Of a stretch of DNA of 64,000 bases, positions 10,091 through 17,948 are shown piece after piece. The stretch lies in assembly GCF_001750685.1 (NCBI RefSeq), contig NZ_CP017269.1:2025416-2089415 (forward strand), given 5' to 3'. Every line of letters starts with the position of its first letter. The first letter of the stretch is position 1. The position numbers and the translations under genes are program-made. The stretch is from Geosporobacter ferrireducens. Its GTDB lineage: Bacteria; Bacillota; Clostridia; Peptostreptococcales; Thermotaleaceae. Under the pieces are notes generated by a model, which made no database searches, was not told the DNA's origin, and saw only the letters and a program-made list of their open reading frames with translations.

Positions 10091-10109
10091 TTATATACTG
10101 AGTATATAA
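10091..10109. promoter_or_regulatory. Perfect 19-bp palindrome, probable GntR operator
   Basis: TTATATACT, one central base, AGTATATAA: two exact 9-bp half-sites. The palindrome overlaps the predicted -10 box and start of the frl-like operon. GntR/UTRA regulators usually repress by binding such AT-rich palindromes, and one is encoded 235 bp away. A related half-site (TTATATAAGTATTA) lies just upstream of that regulator's own ribosome binding site. Confidence 0.6.
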
Positions 10110-10129
10110 CAATATATTTCTGCTGTCAA
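10101..10129 (-). promoter_or_regulatory. Promoter of the frl-like operon
   Basis: On the minus strand, TTGACA (10129-10124), a 17-bp spacer and TATACT (10106-10101) form a near-consensus sigma-A promoter. The -10 box lies within the palindromic operator. Confidence 0.65.
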
Positions 10130-10284
10130 TTATTTAGTAAATTTTCTGTTAAATTCTATTTTTAATCAGGCTCTTGATGATAAGCTTTTTACTTAAAGTA
10201 TTGTATTCCCAATGCTTTAGTTTCATTTATACTAGAAATCACTTTTGAATTTTAATAATCTTCAATAAATCAATAATATGTAAT

Positions 10285-10313
10285 TTCATTCACACCTATT
10301 ATTATGTTATAAT
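10285..10313 (+). promoter_or_regulatory. Promoter of the gntR-type regulator
   Basis: TTCATT, a 17-bp spacer and a perfect TATAAT preceded by TGT (extended -10), 31 bp upstream of the regulator's ATG. Confidence 0.55.
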
Positions 10314-10344
10314 AGTTTATATAAGTATTAGAGGGGGTAGTTAT

Positions 10345-11055
10345 ATGCTAGACAGAAATGATGTGATACCATTATATAAGCAATTGCAAGAAACACTCAA
10401 AAAGCAGATCCAGTCCGGTGAAAGAAAGCCAAGGGAAAAAATTCCTTCAGAGATTAATTTGGCTAAGGAATTCGACGTAAGTATTATCACTGCAAGGAAG
10501 GCAGTGAACCTACTGGCAGAGGAAGGCTTTGTTGAAAAAAAACAAGGAAAAGGCACTTTTGTTGCTGCTCAAAAATATACAAGAAATCTTAGTGACGTTA
10601 TCAGCTTTTCAGAAGTCTGTCGCTTAAACGGTACGGTTGCAGGAAGCCAACTGTTAGAGAGTAAATTTATAGAAGCTGATAAAAAAGCCCTTGACAGGCT
10701 TGAGAGACCTGAAGGGGAAATGGTTCTATACATAGAACGCTTGAGATTTGTCGACAATGAACCTATTGTCATTGAAAAGAATATTTTTTCTATTGCATAC
10801 TCCTTCCTGATCAACGAAGATTTAGACAATAACTCCATGTTTGACATCTTGAAAAGGCGCAGTGGAACCGAAGTTGCAAGGTCCAGCAGGACCATAGAAA
10901 TATGCAGAGCCACACAGCAAGAAGCACAACTATTAAAAATAACTAAGGGCTCTCCTCTCCTGTTAATAAAATCTATCGCCTACTCTACTGAAAATAAACC
11001 CGTTTTTATTGGTACTCAGATCATTAACGGCGAAAGATATCAGTTTACCATGTAA
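10345..11055 (+). CDS. GntR/HutC-family regulator with UTRA domain
   Basis: A 236-residue regulator. Residues 1-75 form a GntR winged helix (IPSEINLAKEFDVSIITARKAV followed by KKQGKGTFVA). Residues from about 90 to 235 form a UTRA effector domain (YIERLRFVDNEPIVIEKN; ending KPVFIGTQIINGERYQFTM). AGAGGGGGT precedes the ATG. It is transcribed away from the frl-like operon, as an FrlR-type local repressor would be, and the shared intergenic region holds a perfect palindrome over the operon promoter. The effector is probably the phosphorylated or free Amadori substrate (inference). Confidence 0.85.
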   Translation: MLDRNDVIPLYKQLQETLKKQIQSGERKPREKIPSEINLAKEFDVSIITARKAVNLLAEEGFVEKKQGKGTFVAAQKYTRNLSDVISFSEVCRLNGTVAGSQLLESKFIEADKKALDRLERPEGEMVLYIERLRFVDNEPIVIEKNIFSIAYSFLINEDLDNNSMFDILKRRSGTEVARSSRTIEICRATQQEAQLLKITKGSPLLLIKSIAYSTENKPVFIGTQIINGERYQFTM

Positions 11056-11121
11056 TATACTATCTTCACAAAACTCAATTTTAATATTCATAATGTAATA
11101 AATAATATAGATGTACGATCT

Positions 11122-11160
11122 AAAAGACCTTATCTCCGTACAATAGAGATAAGGTCTTTT
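11122..11160. terminator. Bidirectional intrinsic terminator
   Basis: Perfect 15-bp arms (AAAAGACCTTATCTC and complement) around a 9-nt loop, with A/T ends on both sides. It separates the convergent regulator and SDR genes and can serve both. Confidence 0.85.
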
Positions 11161-11178
11161 ATTAAAGTGTATTTCCCT

Positions 11179-11967
11179 TTAAAGTGCTTTAACCATCCCA
11201 CCATCCACCAATATGGTTTGGCCTGTTATGTATGTATTCGCCTCAGAACATAAGAAGGCTGCTAATTTACCATATTCCTCAGGAGATCCGTATCTCCCTA
11301 GAGGAATCATCTTCTTCGTATCTTCTTCTACCTGTTCCACTGTGATCCCTGATTTTTCAGCTCGAATCTTATCTAGTTGCGCAATTCTTGCAGTACCGAT
11401 TCTTCCTGGGCCCATTACATTTACAAGGATGTTATCTTTTCCAAGCTCTTGAGATAGTGTCTTAGATAATCCTACTACCCCTGCACGGAAGGTATTGGAT
11501 AGAATCAAATTATCTAACACCTGCTTTGCAGAGGATGAGGTAGAATTGATAATTCTTCCGCCACCATTTTTTCGCATATAAGGAAGCACTTCTCTTATCG
11601 CTCGAATATAAGATAATAGCGTTAATTCATAAGCCTGCTGCCATGCTTCATCTCCAAAAGCATCAAAGGTTCCTGCAGGTGGCCCTCCTGTATTATTCAC
11701 AAGGGCATAGACGGAACCATATTTATCCACCGTATTTTGTACCAGCATCTTAATATCCTCATATTTTGTAACATCTCCTACCGTATAGGAAGGTTCATTC
11801 CCTGTAGCCTCTTTGATTTCTGCCTGAGCCTCCTGTAGTTGATCTTGGAGGCGGCTGAAAAGCATTACATTGGCTCCCTCTCTAGCAAATTCCATAGCAA
11901 TTGCTTTCCCTAATCCCGCACTGGATGCCATAACAATGGTCGTTTTATTCTTTAATCCTAAATCCAT
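11179..11967 (-). CDS. Short-chain dehydrogenase/reductase with non-canonical active site
   Basis: A 262-residue Rossmann-fold SDR. It has a recognisable glycine-rich cofactor segment (SSAGLGKAIA), the NNTGG motif, a Ser-rich segment at the usual catalytic Ser position (NSTSSSAK) and the C-terminal ITGQTILVDGG. The usual YxxxK catalytic pair is missing: the aligned positions read SNTFR, so Tyr is replaced by Ser and Lys by Arg. A divergent SDR subfamily with SNxxR at this point exists, so the gene is not obviously broken. The cofactor-binding part is intact, but the chemistry cannot be assumed. It is 21 nt downstream of the FAH-family gene and probably cotranscribed. Substrate unknown. Confidence 0.8.
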   Translation of the reverse strand: MDLGLKNKTTIVMASSAGLGKAIAMEFAREGANVMLFSRLQDQLQEAQAEIKEATGNEPSYTVGDVTKYEDIKMLVQNTVDKYGSVYALVNNTGGPPAGTFDAFGDEAWQQAYELTLLSYIRAIREVLPYMRKNGGGRIINSTSSSAKQVLDNLILSNTFRAGVVGLSKTLSQELGKDNILVNVMGPGRIGTARIAQLDKIRAEKSGITVEQVEEDTKKMIPLGRYGSPEEYGKLAAFLCSEANTYITGQTILVDGGMVKAL

Positions 11968-11988
11968 ATAAATCCTCCATTCGCCTTA

Positions 11989-12864
11989 TTATTTTTTTAA
12001 ATCTATAACAGGATTTACCAGAGGTTCAAATCCATCGATCCAACATTCTACCACATCCCCATGATTAATATGTATCGCACGGGGTGTTCCGGTTGATATA
12101 ATATCTCCCGGCAGCATTTTCATAACCTTTGAGTGAAATGAAACTAAGAAATCCGGCGGAAAAGTCATGTTCGATACAAAGTTCTCAGCATGCACCTGAC
12201 CGTTGATCACGGTAGCTACCTTTAGTTTTAAAACATCCTCAATTTCATCCGGTGTAACCAACTGCGGTCCAAAACTGAAGAAGGTATCAAAACTTTTTGA
12301 ACGTGTCAAGTATCTGGGATTTACTCTTAAAATATCTTCTGCTGTCATATCAATAATCGTAGTAAATCCTGCAACAACACGCAGCCAGCCTTCTCTTTCT
12401 ACATCCTTACATTCTTTACTGAAAATTATTCCAAGTTCCGCTTCTGCAGTGGTTTTTTCAGATTGAAGCGGGATTTTAATCTCATCTCCCGGCCCAATAA
12501 TGGTTGTATCCGGCTTAAAAAAGCTAGCGGGTTCCGTATTTGGTGCTTTTTCTGCTAGATCAGCTGCATGATCTACATAATTCAATCCAATCCCGAAAAT
12601 TTTCCTTGGATGGCGGTATAATGGGGCAAATTGAACTTGGTCCATAGGAATAATGGCTTCATCTAATGCTTCTAATTGCTCTCTTCCCCCATTGCAGTAC
12701 CAGTCGTTTATCTCTTCAAGCTGGCCAGATTTAATTAGTTCCAATAGTTCAGTGTTCCAAGACCTGTCATACTTTTGATTGACCGCACTAATTGGAATAA
12801 TTCCCTGCGGCAGCATGATTCCGCCAGTTTCTAAACCATCTTTCTTAATCGTTGCTAATCTCAT
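11989..12864 (-). CDS. Fumarylacetoacetate hydrolase (FAH) family protein
   Basis: A 291-residue protein with an N-terminal cap domain and a C-terminal FAH catalytic domain from about residue 95 (GIGLNYVDHAADL). The metal-binding E-x-E signature is seen in AEAELGIIFS. PGDIISTGTPRAIHI near the end is the conserved C-terminal motif. Family members hydrolyse or isomerise C-C bonds of 2-oxo acids, or decarboxylate or dehydrate sugar-acid derivatives. Pairing with an SDR is common in sugar-acid degradation, but the substrate cannot be assigned. AGGTGGG precedes the ATG. Confidence 0.8.
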   Translation of the reverse strand: MRLATIKKDGLETGGIMLPQGIIPISAVNQKYDRSWNTELLELIKSGQLEEINDWYCNGGREQLEALDEAIIPMDQVQFAPLYRHPRKIFGIGLNYVDHAADLAEKAPNTEPASFFKPDTTIIGPGDEIKIPLQSEKTTAEAELGIIFSKECKDVEREGWLRVVAGFTTIIDMTAEDILRVNPRYLTRSKSFDTFFSFGPQLVTPDEIEDVLKLKVATVINGQVHAENFVSNMTFPPDFLVSFHSKVMKMLPGDIISTGTPRAIHINHGDVVECWIDGFEPLVNPVIDLKK

Positions 12865-13224
12865 CTTCTATCCCACCTATCTACTTATTTTTCATCGCTA
12901 TGCCCAAAGGTACGATACAAAAGGACTTTATTGCTTCACCACCTGACGTGTATGTAGTTTTTTTCCTAATATATCATTACACATAATCCTTCGTTTTCCT
13001 TTACATTTTTTGAAAATATTGTTTCGATTTTCACTTTTCTGATTTTATTTCAATCTCTCATAGATTGCTTTTGATATCAGACGGATCTTTTTATCGGTTT
13101 AGGTCCAGTGTTTTACTACGCACAAGCTGCATTTCCACTTTTTACAGCTAGCTTTTTCCTAATTTTTATCGTATTATGGATACTTGTTATTTAAAATATT
13201 GGTCTTTAGAAAGGGGGCAACCCA
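12865..13224. other. Intergenic region without a clear gene
   Basis: Divergent control region of 360 bp. A short hydrophobic plus-strand frame (about 13086-13195) could encode a roughly 26-36-residue membrane peptide, but it has no ATG and no good ribosome binding site. No confident promoter or hairpin was found. Confidence 0.4.
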
Positions 13225-14460
13225 ATGAAGAAAAATCTGCGGATGCTTGCAATCCTATTAATCATTGCGCTATTTCCTACAGCTGCTTTCGCACAAACAG
13301 ATCGGGTTCATCGTGTTGCACCGGGAGAAGCGCTATTTATGATTGCTCAAAAATATGGCATAACAATACAAGAACTTGTTGCAAAAAATGGTTATCTCAG
13401 AAATCCTAATGCCATTTTTCCGAGACAAGTGCTCATCGTTCCACCGGCATCAAAACCAAGTGTCTATACTGTTCAATCGGGAGATTCACTTTTCAAAATC
13501 TCACAAAAAGTTAATGTTTCAATGGCAACGATTGCTCAGCTGAATAATCTGAGTGATTGGAATCAGGTTCACGTGGGGCAAGTTCTGTCACTTCCGCCAA
13601 GTGCAGGTACTTCCGTACCGGCTGCTCCAACAGCACCTGCTACCTATACAGTAAAGGCAGGGGATACGCTGTATAAAATCTCACAACAACTGAACATCAG
13701 CATGACAATATTAGCTCAGGAAAACAACTTGACCGATTGGAATCAGCTTCGCGTAGGACAGGTTTTAAAACTGCCGGTAGCTCAGATTCCTCAACCGGAG
13801 CCTACTTTCCTGGGAACTGTATCGAATATGAGTGCAAAATACCCTGATACCTTTTATTCCAGAGGCCCATCCACTACCAATAAAATTGCATTAACCTTTG
13901 ATGATGGTCCTGACGGCCTTTACACTTCACAAATATTAGATGTGCTAAAAGCCCATAAGGTACCTTCCACCTTCTTCCTAATAGGAAGCAAAGTGGAAAC
14001 CCATGCCCGAGAGGTACAAAGAATCGTTGCAGAGGGCCATGTGATTGCCAACCACACCTGGTCTCATCCTGATCTTCGAAAAATAGATTCTGCCCAACTA
14101 GCTGCAGAATTTGAGCAAACAGAAAAAGCCCTTGAAAAGGTAACCGGTTTAAAAACTGCATTGATGCGTCCACCCTACGGTGGTATTAACGATGGGGTTA
14201 TTGAAAATCTAAGAGATCTAAACTATAAAGTGATTAACTGGTCTGCTGATTCTATGGATTGGCGTGATCGAAATGTAGATTCAATACTCATTAATACACT
14301 GCCGGATGTAAGAAATGGTGGTATTCTACTGTTTCATAGCGGTCCAGGGGATTCTGCTGCTACGGTAGCCGCCCTGCCAGAGCTGATTGAAACACTAAAA
14401 ATGCAAGGATATGAATTTGTAACCGTAGACAAATTATTGAATTTAAAACCTTATCGTTAG
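13225..14460 (+). CDS. LysM-repeat polysaccharide deacetylase (NodB domain)
   Basis: A 411-residue secreted protein. A signal peptide (residues 1-23, ending AAFA) is followed by three LysM peptidoglycan-binding modules at about 28-74, 79-125 and 139-184, a Pro-rich linker and a NodB deacetylase domain from about 218. Catalytic and metal residues are visible: Asp226/Asp227 (TFDDGP), His277 and His281 (NHTWSH), Arg315 in RPPYGG and His371 (LLFHSG). It should remove N-acetyl groups from peptidoglycan or a similar wall glycan at the cell surface. AAAGGGGGC precedes the ATG. It appears monocistronic; its stop codon lies within a palindromic terminator. Confidence 0.9.
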   Translation: MKKNLRMLAILLIIALFPTAAFAQTDRVHRVAPGEALFMIAQKYGITIQELVAKNGYLRNPNAIFPRQVLIVPPASKPSVYTVQSGDSLFKISQKVNVSMATIAQLNNLSDWNQVHVGQVLSLPPSAGTSVPAAPTAPATYTVKAGDTLYKISQQLNISMTILAQENNLTDWNQLRVGQVLKLPVAQIPQPEPTFLGTVSNMSAKYPDTFYSRGPSTTNKIALTFDDGPDGLYTSQILDVLKAHKVPSTFFLIGSKVETHAREVQRIVAEGHVIANHTWSHPDLRKIDSAQLAAEFEQTEKALEKVTGLKTALMRPPYGGINDGVIENLRDLNYKVINWSADSMDWRDRNVDSILINTLPDVRNGGILLFHSGPGDSAATVAALPELIETLKMQGYEFVTVDKLLNLKPYR

Positions 14461-14520
14461 AATTCCAGAATAAAAAAGAAAGTGAAAAAATTTCACTTTC
14501 TTTTTTATTCTGGAATTCTA
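14458..14520. terminator. 63-bp perfect palindrome, shared bidirectional terminator
   Basis: Two perfectly complementary 30-nt arms (14458-14487 and 14491-14520) around a 3-nt loop. The arms include an A-run and a T-run. The outermost three bases on each side are the TAG stop codons of the two convergent genes, so both transcripts end in the same hairpin. Confidence 0.9.
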
Positions 14521-14925
14521 TCTCCTGACGGTTTTTGATTCTTCTTCACTTTCAATCCGTTGTTTTTCTAGCAATTCTTTAATTTTCTCAATCGTCTTCT
14601 GACTGATCACATGTTCGATTCTACAGGCATCCTGAACCGCTGTATCTTCATCAATGCCCAAAGTAATCATTAAATATTGTGTAATAAGCTTGTGTCGTCC
14701 ATAAATTTCATTGGCCTTTTTTCTCCCCGTTTGCGTCAAGACAATATTTCCGCCCTGTTCTACAGTGATCAACCCTGCTTTTTTAAGAATACTCATAGCT
14801 CTGCTAATACTGGGTTTAGAAAAATTCATTTCATTGGCTATATCAATAGAACGAACATGTCCATTTTTATTTTCCAGAAGCAAAATTGTCTCCAGATAAT
14901 TTTCACCTGATTCTTTTATTTCCAT
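14518..14925 (-). CDS. DtxR/MntR-type metal-dependent regulator
   Basis: A 135-residue regulator with an N-terminal winged helix (SIDIANEMNFSKPSISRAM, then GLITVEQGGNIVLTQTG) and a dimerisation/metal domain with candidate ligands (Glu and His in RIEHVISQKT, GRHKLI). There is no SH3-like third domain, so it resembles MntR more than DtxR in length. AGGAGG sits 5 nt before the ATG at 14925; a GTG at 14940 is in frame but precedes that site. It lies beside a heme-uptake operon whose promoter carries a DtxR-like palindrome, so iron-responsive control is plausible. Manganese sensing is the alternative. Confidence 0.8.
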   Translation of the reverse strand: MEIKESGENYLETILLLENKNGHVRSIDIANEMNFSKPSISRAMSILKKAGLITVEQGGNIVLTQTGRKKANEIYGRHKLITQYLMITLGIDEDTAVQDACRIEHVISQKTIEKIKELLEKQRIESEEESKTVRR

Positions 14926-15019
14926 GTTATCCTCCTGCACCAGTTTTTCTATCCTTATCCTCTTATGGTGTATTTCAAATTAACCTGGCATTTTTATCAA
15001 ACACGCAGAATCGGTAAAC

Positions 15020-15119
15020 TGTAGGGACGACCTCTGGTCGTTCGCTTCTATTATATGAAATGCTATTGATTTATCCAGGCAGCCAAAGAAAAAGCTGACG
15101 TCCGAAGGTCGCTCCTACA
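15020..15119. repeat. 100-bp element with terminal inverted repeats
   Basis: The ends TGTAGGGACGACC and GGTCGCTCCTACA are inverted copies (11 of 13 matches), and smaller hairpins lie just inside each end. It sits in the 315-bp gap between the DtxR-type gene and the heme ATPase gene and encodes nothing. It looks like a small dispersed palindromic repeat; a related stem occurs at about 45204-45231. Confidence 0.6.
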
Positions 15120-15240
15120 ATCAGACCAAATGTTCGACAGGCTAATAACAATTATTTTAAAACAAGTCCATCTTATCATACTTTTGCAAAAAATCTCAAT
15201 AAAAAAGCGATCCTATCAAAACAATCCGTTGTGTCTCTGA

Positions 15241-16026
15241 TCAACCGGATAAAAGCTCCTTTTCTTCTGAAACAGGCACTACATACTTTCTATCCTTTTC
15301 TTTTAATACTTTTAAATGAATATTAAAAATATCATAGAGGGTCTTCCTGTTAATCACACGATCTGTGCTTCCCTGAACGACAATCGTCCCATCCTTTAAG
15401 CCGATAATCTCATCACTGTAGCAAATTGCTTGATTGATATCGTGCAGAACCATTACAATCGTCATCCCAAAATCTTTATTCAGTCTTTGTATCAAATCTA
15501 AGATTTGGATTTGATACCGCACATCTAAATAGGTGGTGGGTTCATCTAAAAATAAAATATCTGTTTTCTGTGCCAGCGCCATTGCAATAAACACCCGTTG
15601 CTTTTGCCCGCCCGAGAGGGTCACAATTTCCCGGTCCTTCATTTTATCAATCTCCGTTATTTTCATTGCCCAATCAATGATTGCCTCATCTTCTTCATTG
15701 ATTTTCCTGTAAAAAGGCAAATGAGGCGTCCTCCCATAGGCCACCAGTGTTTTTACTGTTATATCCCTTGGTGCTGTATTATATTGATGTACAATGGCAA
15801 CCTTTTTTGAGAAATCTTTTAACCCGATGTCTTTTATATTTTTATTGTCTAGATAGATTCCTCCCTTTAAGGGCTTTAAGTTTTTTGTCATTAAGTGAAA
15901 CAACGTTGATTTACCGCAGCCGTTTGGTCCTATGATTGTAGTAATCTTTCCCCGTTGAATAGGGGCCGATATGGATTTTAATATCAGCTGTTTTTCATAT
16001 TGAAAGGATAAATCTCTAATTTCCAT
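15241..16026 (-). CDS. Heme/iron ABC transporter ATP-binding protein
   Basis: A 261-residue FepC/FhuC-type ATPase. Walker A is GPNGCGKST (about 33-41), the signature is LSGGQKQR (137-144) and Walker B is ILFLDEPT (157-164). It energises import through the adjacent permease. The frame is open back to 16074, but the ATG at 16026 fits the AAGGAG site and the domain start, and it overlaps the permease stop by 11 nt, suggesting coupling. The IsdE-like binding protein upstream points to heme as cargo. Confidence 0.88.
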   Translation of the reverse strand: MEIRDLSFQYEKQLILKSISAPIQRGKITTIIGPNGCGKSTLFHLMTKNLKPLKGGIYLDNKNIKDIGLKDFSKKVAIVHQYNTAPRDITVKTLVAYGRTPHLPFYRKINEEDEAIIDWAMKITEIDKMKDREIVTLSGGQKQRVFIAMALAQKTDILFLDEPTTYLDVRYQIQILDLIQRLNKDFGMTIVMVLHDINQAICYSDEIIGLKDGTIVVQGSTDRVINRKTLYDIFNIHLKVLKEKDRKYVVPVSEEKELLSG

Positions 16027-17020
16027 AAGTCTGCTCACTCCTTCTAAGAAGAAAAATAAAGAAAGGGCCTCCAATCACTGCCATAATAATCGAGGCAGGT
16101 ATCTCATAGGGATAAGCAATCACACGACCTGCAGTATCTGCAAGTAAAACCGTAAAGCTTCCCAATAAAATTGCAAAAGGTATCAGTATTTTGTGGTTCG
16201 ATCCAACCAAAAGCCTTGCAATATGTGGAACAATCAGCCCAACAAAACTGATGGCGCCAACAATTGCTGTAGAAATGCTGGCAAGCAGAACAGCTACAGC
16301 TGATACCAACAGCCTCACTCGGTTTACACTTACGCCTAAATTTCTGACGGTTTTGTCTTCCAAGGCCAGTAAATTGCATTTACCCGATACGCAAAATCCC
16401 AGAATAACACCCAAAATCACATATCCTACAAGGGTATGAACATCCTTCCATGTTTTCATTGCAATACCGGCACTGATACTGGCGGCAACAGCACTTTGCC
16501 TGCCGCCGGTTATAAATCCAAGGGCTTCGATCAAACCGGAAAAAACAGCATTTACTGCAACCCCAACGAGAATCATCCGCAAAGGGCTGAGCCCTGACTT
16601 CCATGATAGGATATAGACAAAAACACAGGCTGCAATTCCGCCTAAAAAAGCAAACAATGGCGTAAAAAAGTATAGACTGGGAAAAAAAGTTCCTACCATC
16701 ACTGCAAAAAAACTTGCTCCAGAAGATATGCCGATAATCCCCGGATCTGCCAGCGGATTTTTCATCACCGCCTGAAACAATACCCCTGAAAGGGCTAATG
16801 CCGCTCCTGACAGCATGGCAATGACAATTCGAGGAAACCGCAGATCAAAAATGATCTCCACATCCCTATTATATTCGATAAATAGGCCCTTCCATAATGC
16901 AGCAAAGGAAATCTTAATCCCGCCGGTATTCACTGCGAGAAAGAATAATCCCATCAGCATCACTGCCAGTAGGATAAAAAGCATTGGTTTTTTATTCATG
17001 TAAGCTTCATTCCTGTTCAT
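16016..17020 (-). CDS. isdF: FecCD/IsdF-type heme ABC permease
   Basis: A 334-residue, multi-span permease of the BtuC/FecCD family with GISSGASFFAV, SGLIEALGFITGGRQ and FVGLIVPHIARLL motifs. The last is the coupling-helix region characteristic of this family. It pairs with itself and the ATPase to import heme or a siderophore. The ATG at 17020 overlaps the end of the IsdE-like gene by 14 nt. Heme is favoured because the binding protein matches IsdE. The symbol is by context, not by direct discrimination from other FecCD permeases. Confidence 0.75.
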   Translation of the reverse strand: MNRNEAYMNKKPMLFILLAVMLMGLFFLAVNTGGIKISFAALWKGLFIEYNRDVEIIFDLRFPRIVIAMLSGAALALSGVLFQAVMKNPLADPGIIGISSGASFFAVMVGTFFPSLYFFTPLFAFLGGIAACVFVYILSWKSGLSPLRMILVGVAVNAVFSGLIEALGFITGGRQSAVAASISAGIAMKTWKDVHTLVGYVILGVILGFCVSGKCNLLALEDKTVRNLGVSVNRVRLLVSAVAVLLASISTAIVGAISFVGLIVPHIARLLVGSNHKILIPFAILLGSFTVLLADTAGRVIAYPYEIPASIIMAVIGGPFFIFLLRRSEQTYGN

Positions 17021-17876
17021 ATAATATTTCCTGCAAATAGTTGAGTCCTTCCGTATAATTCAGATTTGCACTCATTCCAAACATTTCATGGCTCAGATTA
17101 TAAACCTTCCCTTCCTGTACGGCTCTAAAATGTTTCCAGATGTCATTTTCCTTAAACTCTTTTTCAAAGGATTCCATTACAATCTCAGGCATTGCGTGGG
17201 CTGTTCTCAAAATAATATCGGGATCTTTCTGCAGCAAGGCCTCCGTATTGACACTCAGAAGGGCCTCTTCACTGTCAAATACATTTACACCACCGGCCAA
17301 ACGGACAAGACTCCCCACATAGGATTTTTCTGTAGCCACCATGTAGGTGCCTGGCAATCCCATTAAAATTAGAACCCGCGGCTTCTCCTTGCCTTCAATC
17401 TTCTTATGGTAGTCTTCCATAAAACGGTTGTATTCCTCGATTAGTGCGGCAGCCTGTGGTACCCTATTATATTTTTTCCCAAGGCCTTCAATACTCTTAA
17501 ACATTCCTTCCAAACTCATCAGATTTACAAAGGTAGAAGGCACTCCGATACTTTCATATTGAGGCTTCAGGTCGTATTGCAGTGAATTGGGTGTAAGCAC
17601 ATCAGTTGGATTTAACGCCTTAACAATCTCCAGATCAGGTGTCATAGGCAGCCCTACTTTCGTAACATCCTTATATCTTTCCGGCAGTTGGAAAGCTGTC
17701 TCCGGGACACCCACCAGATCCAGATCCAATTTTTCCAGGATGACGCACAAGGCCGCCGATGTACTTATAATTCTTATTCCTGGATCATTTTCATTTTCCG
17801 AAGAAGATCTCACGGCACATCCGGTTGAAACCAGTATCATCGACATGCATAAAAGCCCTGTTATTAATTTTCGCAT
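17007..17876 (-). CDS. isdE: IsdE-like heme-binding lipoprotein
   Basis: A 289-residue substrate-binding lipoprotein with lipobox LVSTGC. It aligns well by eye with Staphylococcus aureus IsdE: RYKDV-x4-LPM-P, VLILMG-PG-Y-VAT-KSY-G and KEFKENDIWKHF are all present. The two heme-iron ligands of IsdE (Met78 and His229) have counterparts at Met78 (GLPM) and His227 (TAHAMPE). It should take heme from surface NEAT proteins and pass it to the permease. The ATG at 17876 follows GGAGTGG; the frame upstream to 17903 lacks a signal peptide start. Confidence 0.85.
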   Translation of the reverse strand: MRKLITGLLCMSMILVSTGCAVRSSSENENDPGIRIISTSAALCVILEKLDLDLVGVPETAFQLPERYKDVTKVGLPMTPDLEIVKALNPTDVLTPNSLQYDLKPQYESIGVPSTFVNLMSLEGMFKSIEGLGKKYNRVPQAAALIEEYNRFMEDYHKKIEGKEKPRVLILMGLPGTYMVATEKSYVGSLVRLAGGVNVFDSEEALLSVNTEALLQKDPDIILRTAHAMPEIVMESFEKEFKENDIWKHFRAVQEGKVYNLSHEMFGMSANLNYTEGLNYLQEILYEQE

Positions 17877-17948
17877 ATTTTCCACTCCATTTCTAAAGCA
17901 CAAAGAGGCTGAAATCTTTTTCCCTATTGCTGTAAGATCTTTCTCCGC

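Noticed and set aside
14458..14520. Insertion-sequence end or attachment site
   Set aside because: Perfect symmetry about the convergent stop codons and the A/T runs fit a terminator; no transposase or target duplication is present.
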